From the NCBI GenBank assembly GCA_030512295.1, contig JAULSR010000001.1:9385001-9449000 (forward strand): a stretch of 64,000 bases of DNA, written 5' to 3'. Below the pieces are notes generated by a model that saw nothing but the letters and a program-made list of their open reading frames with translations, was not told the DNA's origin and did not search any database. Shown one piece after another: positions 57,170 to 64,000 of this stretch (the stretch's first letter is position 1; every line of letters begins with the position of its first letter). Source of the DNA: Bombardia bombarda. Its lineage: Eukaryota > Ascomycota > Sordariomycetes > Sordariales > Lasiosphaeriaceae. The position numbers and the translations under genes are program-made.

Positions 57170-60100
57170 CTAGTCTTCACTCAACACATCCCTAACGGAC
57201 AGCAGCTGCGCCACGGCCTTCTCCTCCAGCACGCTCTCCACCCCACCATCCTCAGCACCACCACCACCACCACCACCTCCTCCCCCCGCCTTCGTCGCCC
57301 GCCAGGCCGTCTCTCGCGGCCCAAGCGGCAACAGCCTCTCCCTCAAAATCTTCCGACTACTCAGCCAAAACTCCACATTCTCCAGCACCGACCCAGCATC
57401 CCACTTCACCTCAGGTATATCCCGACTGTTATTAATCCTCAGCGCGCTCAGCACGCGCGTGAGCAGCGCCAGCGAGTGGATCTCCGAGATTGCAATTAGC
57501 GCGATGAAAGAAGGCGTGTCTCGTGCGGCCGTCCTGCTCTGACCGGGAGCCTCGAAGCGTTCGACGCTCGACCGCAACAAACTGGGGAACTGGTTCAGGA
57601 CGAACGCGACCTCGGGTGTTATCGTCGCCCCCAGTGCTCCGAGTATGTTGAGAAGCAGCGGGAGGATGCCCTTGGCCCAGATACCATAGCAGCGTGCTGC
57701 GCCAGCATTGTCGGAAAACGGCGAGACATTCGGCCGTCGCATGAAGCCAGTCACGTTCGCCGAGGTAAGATGGCCGAGCAGGCCGTCGCAAGCCAGCTGT
57801 TCGGCTACTGCAGGCAGGGCCGAGAGCTCGAGCAGGAACAACAGCGCGATCTCGCCGTAGATGGGGTCGCCCTTGTCGGCGAGCTTGTCGGCCCAGGAGA
57901 ACAGCGAGATGGCCACCTGCATCACGTCGTGTGAGGACATGATGTTGAGGACCTGGACTTGACATTGGTCAATGCCAGGCACGCTAAGACATGCCTGAAG
58001 AATGGCGGTGATGATAGCAAGATCTTCGGCGGTCGTGGGTGACTCTGGGTCGTGCACCAATGCCACGAGGGTCTTGAACGACTGACCGACGACCCGATCA
58101 ATGATTGTCAGGACCTGCTGTGTGACGGCGATCGAGGCAGTCGGCGAAGTCTTTTCTGCTCCAGAGTTGGCTGAGTGCCTAGATCCCTTCAGGATGACAA
58201 AGAGGATCTTGAGCAGGGTCCGGAAGTATGATATTTGGTCTCTGCCATAGGGGTCCTCCACTCCATATAGAGAGACCGAGATGTTGGTAAGAAGCTTTGT
58301 TATGTCTTTGGGTAGGCGTGAAGAGTCTGCGAGACGCTGGAGGATGTGGAGGGCAAGATTCGCCCGCGCATGCGTGACTCTGATAAAGATGTTCTCTGGT
58401 GGTTGTTGTCTCTGATTTGACTCCAAGCACTGTTCTGCAACCTGCAGCATTTGCATTGCGACGGTCGGATTTGAGGGTAAAAGAGATATGCTCAACTCTA
58501 ACAGCAAGTATTCCCACGCATGAAACAGCGCCTTCGGCAAAGGTTAGCGCATACACTCTTAGAAGGGGGATAAATATCAAAGTCACTTACCACTTCAGAT
58601 TCCACCAAGGATAGGTTCAAGTTTGCTGTCTCCATCTCGTGTCTGAAGCCATTCTCCCGTGGTCCAGCCCAGCCAGCATCGTAGCCGAGCATTGTTTCTG
58701 AGACGTCCAAGGCATAGTAGTACTGTGAGCCAATGTCTCGAGGTACCACCCCAGTCCTCTTAAAGTCGTCTACTGAGCAACCTGTGTAGCGATTGCTAAA
58801 GTTCTTTGCAAAATTCACGTGCAGAGAGGTGTTATATCCATCAACCTTGACTCCACTCCGTAGGAAATAGTCCAGGTCGTTTACAATATTTGTCGCAAAG
58901 CTTTCTGATTTGCCCATTTGACGTAGGTGGTAAAGTTGCATGGCGAACGTTTCAGCAATATAAGCTGCTATCCTCGCCTGGTTGCCAGCTTGCCTTGCGT
59001 CCGACTTGGATACGTCAGACGGCGCTTGCAGCTCCCGAACGTATGACCGGAGGCCATCCAAAAAGGTCGTATCTTTTTGCATTGCAAATATAGTCCAGGG
59101 CCAGTAGTTCTGAGCAGAGGTGAAGAAATCCAGGACAGCTATGATCTCTTCTGTCGGCGTGGTCTTGATGGAGCGTAGCGTCTCCAAGGCCGTGGCGAGG
59201 ACTGATTCCGGAGAAATCGACGAGATCCTACCATTTCCCTTCAGTGCTTCACGAGGAGTTTTGCCTGTCAGGAGACAATTTGCCATCCATTGTTGCCGGT
59301 TTCGCATAATAGTTGAGAAGAATCTCCATGTGCTCAGCACCTCCGGCATTCGGTTGAAAGGCTTGTCCATCTGCGAAGCTATCTGGATGAAGGATCGAGA
59401 TATTTGTGGTCCAAGGTATCCTAGCAGTGACGGCGGCTCATTATTACCTCTCCCGACACTTTCGACGAGCGCACTCAAGAGCGTTAAAGAAGGCATTTTG
59501 AAGGCGTATCTGATCGCAGGCAGCCGAGCAATGAGCGAAGCAGATTTGAAAAATTGTGTTTGAATGCCAGTCGAGGGCTGGTCCAAATAGGTGGCGACTC
59601 GCAAGAGAGTGGTTGAGAAGTTCAAGACCTCTATCAACCTATCTGAGACGATTCGAGATCGATAAGGATAAAGCGAAGAGTCTGGGATCTGAAAAGCGAC
59701 AAGTAGGGTCGCCAGCAAAGGTTGAAACCTCAAAGAGCTAGATGCCGTCGACACGAAACTCTCCACGACGTATCGGGCGGCAGGCACGAGAGAACTTGTC
59801 AAGCTTTTCGGAGACTTAGGCGTCCCGATGCTGAACGTGTATGATGTGAGCTTGCTCATAATTGCAACAACGTCCGAAACCAAGATGCTTCGATCGATTT
59901 CGGATGGGAACCTCCATGTTGCGGAATTCTCAAGAATATCGACAGCAGTCTCAGCTATAGACAGCGACACCCGGGACAAAGTTTTGTCGGATGTTCCAAG
60001 CCATGGGTTTTCGTCCCCCTTTGAACGAATGTTGGCACCCGCTCCGACTTTTCGCTGAACAGCACTCGTCACAGCGCTGTCTATCAAGCGTGAAAAGAGT

Positions 60101-62941
60101 TTCACCGCCGACGATAGGAATTCGAAGCGCTCAGCGAACATCTCGAGATTTCCAGTGATTCTTGATAGTCTCCCGGCTCTGGTCTCACCGTTGATTAGGC
60201 CACACCTGGTCATGTAGGACCAGATCCGACCAGGACAGACGGCAAGTGTCGCGTCAAGGAACTGAACACAGGAAGCCATGGCCGCAATCTTAGCTCCATC
60301 GAGACCGACCAGTTCCTCCTGTATTAGACCGTCCAGGGTATCGCATATAACGGTAACTATATCCTTCGTTCGCGGGAGAGAACGGCTTGCCTCTGCTAGA
60401 ACAGCAAGACCCTCTGAAATCCCCTTTGAGGCAGAGTCTGATGCCTTAATGACTTCGACTCGCAGAACAGTAGCTAAAAGAGATATTGCCTCAGATACCT
60501 CATCTGCTGTGAGAAGTCCAAGTCCAAGACCGTAGGCATCTCCCAATAGATTTCTCTCCAGGCGCTTTCCTAGCAGAGCTATTGTGGAATGTTCGAATTC
60601 TAGGAGAGCAATTTTTTGAACCTCCGAGACGAATCGTCCCATGGTGCCGGCCGGTATGGTGAACTTCTCTTCGCTAGTCGGTCGTCGCTTTGTTGACAGG
60701 GAAGTGCCGAACAGGTCGAGACCCTCGATGATCTTGAACGAATTTGTGTTGTCTTCCTCGAATATCAGTTCATACCCAATCCAATCATCTTTCCATTCTA
60801 TAGTCAGACTTGGGGTCTTGAGCAGCAGTTTCATGATTAATTCCGAACTTGCGTTTTCCGAGACTTCAAGCTCCGACAATCCGCTTTGCGAGCGTAGGCA
60901 TGTCGATAGTAATCGACAAAAACCCACAAACGGGAGAAACTCGTAAGGATAGCGATTGAGGGACTGGGAGAGAAACATATCCAAGAACTCTGGGTCTCTG
61001 AGCATGAAACTCGCCACGTCCTCGCTGTTTGATCGTGACATTTCCGAGGAGAGATTCCAGTATTGCCTGCCTGGCTCAAGAACGGACAAGAGACACGAGA
61101 CCGGCTCTGACTTGTACCCGGTGAGCTTATAGCTCTGTTTAATCAGCTCCAAGAAGACTGCTCGCATCCGAGCTCCCAATACTGGCCGGAATGCGGCAAG
61201 CTGGCCCTCGCCCAAGCAAGCTGACATTTCAGAGACCAAGTCGTAAAATTGGCCATGGGCTGCAACCGCTTGTGCTAGACTTTCGGCAATAGAAGTATCC
61301 CGTTCAAGGGATCGTGATGAAAGGAATATATCGTAAGGCGACTTTTCGATGGAAACGATACTTCCAGCCGAGTTTCTGCGCCCGCCTATAGACCGTTGGC
61401 TGTCCATAGATGGCTGTTGGTATTCAAGCTCAAAGCCATCTTGGGCTCGCTGATTTTGCGCCAAGTCGCGCCTTTCCGCCCTTTCTTGGTATGCGAGGTG
61501 CATGTGATAGAGTATCAGAGACCATGCGAGTATGACAGGGTTCGCAGTTATCATATTTGCATTTGCAGCATCTATGACTGTTGTGTGAATTTGATCGAGG
61601 ATGTCAGACGACGCCAGATATGGATCCTCAAATGCAAGAAGATCGCCTTCTTGGGCCAGGTACAATATCGAGCGCTCCACATTGAGAAGCTTCAACGATA
61701 TTACACAGACCAGACTTCTGAGAGGTGCTAACAGCTCTGTGATCATCCCATGATACTATCACATAATCAGCACGGACCCCAATAGGTTAAGCAGGAGTTT
61801 GTCAATCACTAACCCCTTGTAATTGGTCTAGGAATTCGTACTGGCGCACGAATTGGAACCACTGAGATACTATTTCATGCGGAGCAAACGTCGGTCCTGC
61901 CAGATCTAAGAGTTGAAATGAAAGGGCCATTGCATGGATGGCCTCGGTGAGAGCAGTCCTGACCCAATCCAATCCCAGCTGCTCGGTAACCAAATTCTTG
62001 TCGACTTTCTCCGGACCAACCCGTGAGCGCTCAATGCAGTCATCGAGAAGGGAGAAGTATCTCGGCACGACCGCTTCAAAGTTGCCAAGATTTGGAGGGC
62101 TCCGGTCAGGATCAAGTTCGTCGAAGCCGAAAGCAGCCTTCACAATATTACGGCGAAGGGAGTCTGCCTCTGGACCCCTGCTTGTCGCATTGGAGTGTAG
62201 CAGAAAAGCAACCAGAGAGTCGAGGGCGCTCATAAATGATCGACGCTCGGAAAGATAGTTGGCTAAGATGCGCTGGCGACGCGCTTCTTCCTTCTCAAAG
62301 TCGGCATATGTCGTTTCTGCGTCGTTGACTGAGGATACGTTCAAGAGAGCAAGGATGGTCGAGGTTTGCGCATCGCTGACGCCCGCAGCTTCCTGGATAT
62401 TGACAATGTCCTGGGTAGATAGAGGGCCAGTGAGATGGCTCTGAGCGCGCGACTGGTATTCGACCACGACGATGCGAAGCGCCGCGACTTCGCCGATGTT
62501 TACGTTCTTGCTGAGCCATTGCGCATCCGACTTCAGCTGGGTAATGTTGAAAGGATCGTTCGGGTCAGGTGTAACGTTTATCGCAGCCGTTTTCGTATCG
62601 AAGTTAGTCTTGGACTGGGCGTTTGGCGGCTCAAACGCCTTGGAGGGCTCCTTGAGCAGTTGGTGGACGTAGGGGTCCTTGAGGAAGGCCGACACTGCGG
62701 CGCTGGTTATGCGATCGCATGTTGTGTCGGCGAGCGCAGCTGCGACAAGTTTCCATGATCTTGTGGAAGAGAATGTTAGTTAGATCAGGGTCCCATGAGA
62801 GCAGATGTGAAATGTGATATGGGGGTGAGGGGGGAAGGGAGAGGGAGAGGGTGAGGTAAGAGCATCGTACAGGATGACGATCTTGCCCCTCAAACACTCC
62901 TCCAGAGGAGGAAAATATGTTTTATCGGTCAAGGAAGCCAT
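57170..62941 (-). CDS. NUP188: NUP188, nuclear pore scaffold nucleoporin
   Basis: Complement of exons 62941-62871, 62759-61814, 61755-58591 and 58531-57170 gives 1847 residues, close to the usual length of fungal Nup188. The first exon starts MASLTDKTYFPPLEECL and joins through CTA to SWKLVAAALAD. The introns (111, 58 and 59 nt) are in frame and have CTAACTAAC or GCTAACC branch points. The protein is an all-helical solenoid without transmembrane parts. Recognisable blocks include SRAQSHLTGPLSTQDIVNIQ, HLAYQERAERRDL, FMTRCGL-like repeats, QRKVGAGANIRSKGDENPWL, PPSLLGYLGPQ, METANLNLSLVE and FHAWEYLLLELSISLL. Nup188 is the large inner-ring partner of Nic96 in the pore. A Gly-rich run lies near the C-terminus (about 57265-57290). 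Identity to this family is clear. Confidence 0.95.
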
Positions 62942-63827
62942 TGGCAATGGTCTCCATCAGCAGCCGGTGCCGGCTGATCAAAGTAGTGCAAATGCGACGA
63001 TTTGGGCGGGCGGGATCCCGGGGTGAAGCTCTTGGTGACGGGGCTGCGCTGCGGGCTAGTTCTAGGTGAGGCCGAAAACTTCAGGTTTGGGATGCTCGAC
63101 GCGCTGTTCCCGCCCTGACGCGGCTGGCAGTGGGCAGTAGGCAGTGGCATCCTTCCATTAGCATAGAAGCTCTGAGCGGAAGCTGCCAGGGCCCCTGCAC
63201 ATCCTAGCCAATGGGAACGCCCCCGCGGACACCCCACAACTAACAAGCACCGACGGGGTGGATGGTTCTGTCGCATTTTGGCTTTGCTCCCGTTTGCAAC
63301 TGATCTCCAACTTTCGAGCATCTCATCGCGAACCAATTCCAGGGTTTGTAAGAGCAACAAACGAAACATAGAACAACGCCCGCTATCCGGCCGTCGCACT
63401 TATTATCTTGTTATCTGAGGCCTACCATACGTCTTTCGCTCACCAGGCTGATTGACGGCAAAGAAGTATCCAAGCCCGCAAGACACCAGACGCCAGACAC
63501 CCGAATTCCAGTTTGTCACAGTGAGGGAGGGGCAATCATCTAAGGCACAGCCCGTAGGATCCACCAAAGCTGCGGGTAGCACGCTGCAAGCAATGAAACG
63601 CGGTGGTTAAAAGGATTCATTTCTTCACTCGATTCGATTCCAGGTCCCAAAGAGGTGGCTGAATAACGTGTGTGACAAACATGCATTGGCTCTAAAGAAT
63701 AGCAGCCAACAACCTCACCTACGTGAATTTACCTTACCTTGAATCACATCTATATACACTCATCGCGGCTATTTATTGGGCACACACCTCATTCCTCGAA
63801 TCCAGGAACCCAGCTTCCAACGCCAAA
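62942..63827. promoter_or_regulatory. Divergent promoter region of NUP188 and the right-edge gene
   Basis: These 886 bp lie between two divergent start codons. ORFs in this interval are short shadows. No specific element stands out. Confidence 0.5.
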
Positions 63828-64000
63828 ATGGAGGCTACCCGTGACGGTGGGGGAGCACTTGAGGATCGCCTGCGCAGTTTGATTCTCAAACATCCAGGCG
63901 GGGAAGTCGAAGGGGCCCAGCAGATACACAGCTCCGGTCGTCTATCAAACGCCAACCCACTGCCGGAAAATGCGCTTCCCATCTCACAATCACAAGGACA
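63828..64000 (+). CDS. Unidentified protein, 5' end only (cut by window edge)
   Basis: The ATG at 63828 (context CAAAATGG) opens a frame that stays open to the window end. It starts MEATRDGGGALEDRLRSLIL, a hydrophilic N-terminus with a short amphipathic helix, followed by a Gln/Ser/Pro-rich stretch. The divergent position relative to NUP188 and the good start context support a real gene. The 57 visible residues are not enough to name a family. Confidence 0.6.
   Translation, partial: MEATRDGGGALEDRLRSLILKHPGGEVEGAQQIHSSGRLSNANPLPENALPISQSQG

Overview
The window is nuclear DNA of a filamentous ascomycete, most likely a Sordariomycete close to the Chaetomiaceae. The reasons are genes with short GT-AG introns (about 50-280 nt) and CTAAC/CTGAC-type branch points, a Zn2Cys6 activator with the fungal-specific transcription factor domain, a fungal F-box-family gene, fungal MFS families and fungal-type NUP188, MIS4/SCC2, VID21 and MAK11. 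There is no operon structure. Genes lie on both strands, and intron coordinates given here were worked out by hand from splice motifs and reading-frame continuity.

Layout: (1) 1-5.7 kb holds most of the cohesin loader SCC2/Mis4, with its 5' end off the window. (2) 7.3-10.3 kb is a NirA/NIT4-like Zn2Cys6 regulator. (3) 10.9-12.1 kb is a HIT-family dinucleoside polyphosphate hydrolase. (4) 12.6-14.1 kb is an F-box-family gene broken by a 455-bp solo LTR with a perfect 5-bp target duplication, plus an in-frame stop. (5) 14.6-16.8 kb is a TetA-like MFS transporter. (6) 18.8-23.1 kb is a divergent pair, ferrochelatase and Ku70. (7) 23.3-26.6 kb has two tRNA genes (Asp with an intron, Gln) bracketing relics, including a decayed 2OG-Fe(II) oxygenase-like gene. 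(8) 27.6-28.6 kb is a UbiA-type prenyltransferase. (9) 31.1-36.1 kb is VID21/EAF1 of the NuA4 acetyltransferase complex, with a start-overlapping uORF and a long glutamine tract. (10) 36.8-38.3 kb is MAK11 (ribosome biogenesis). (11) 40.8-42.4 kb is an INSIG homologue. (12) 43.4-45.3 kb is a Dal5/TNA1-type MFS transporter. (13) 49.2-52.1 kb is a SAC7-type RhoGAP. (14) 55.7-56.2 kb is TIM9. (15) 57.2-62.9 kb is NUP188, followed by the 5' end of an unidentified gene at the right edge. Between these lie gene-poor stretches of 2-4 kb.

Most genes are unrelated housekeeping functions: chromatin and cohesion (SCC2, VID21), DNA end joining (Ku70), haem synthesis (ferrochelatase), mitochondrial import (TIM9), nuclear pore (NUP188), ribosome assembly (MAK11), sterol sensing (INSIG) and Rho signalling. 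No biosynthetic cluster, CRISPR array or defence island is visible.

The most notable observations are the dated-looking solo-LTR insertion in the F-box gene, and reading-frame breaks in Ku70, INSIG and the oxygenase relic. Each of those breaks can be explained by one missing base in a C or G run. That pattern may be assembly error rather than biology and should be settled before Ku70 is called a null. I did not find a convincing undescribed system.
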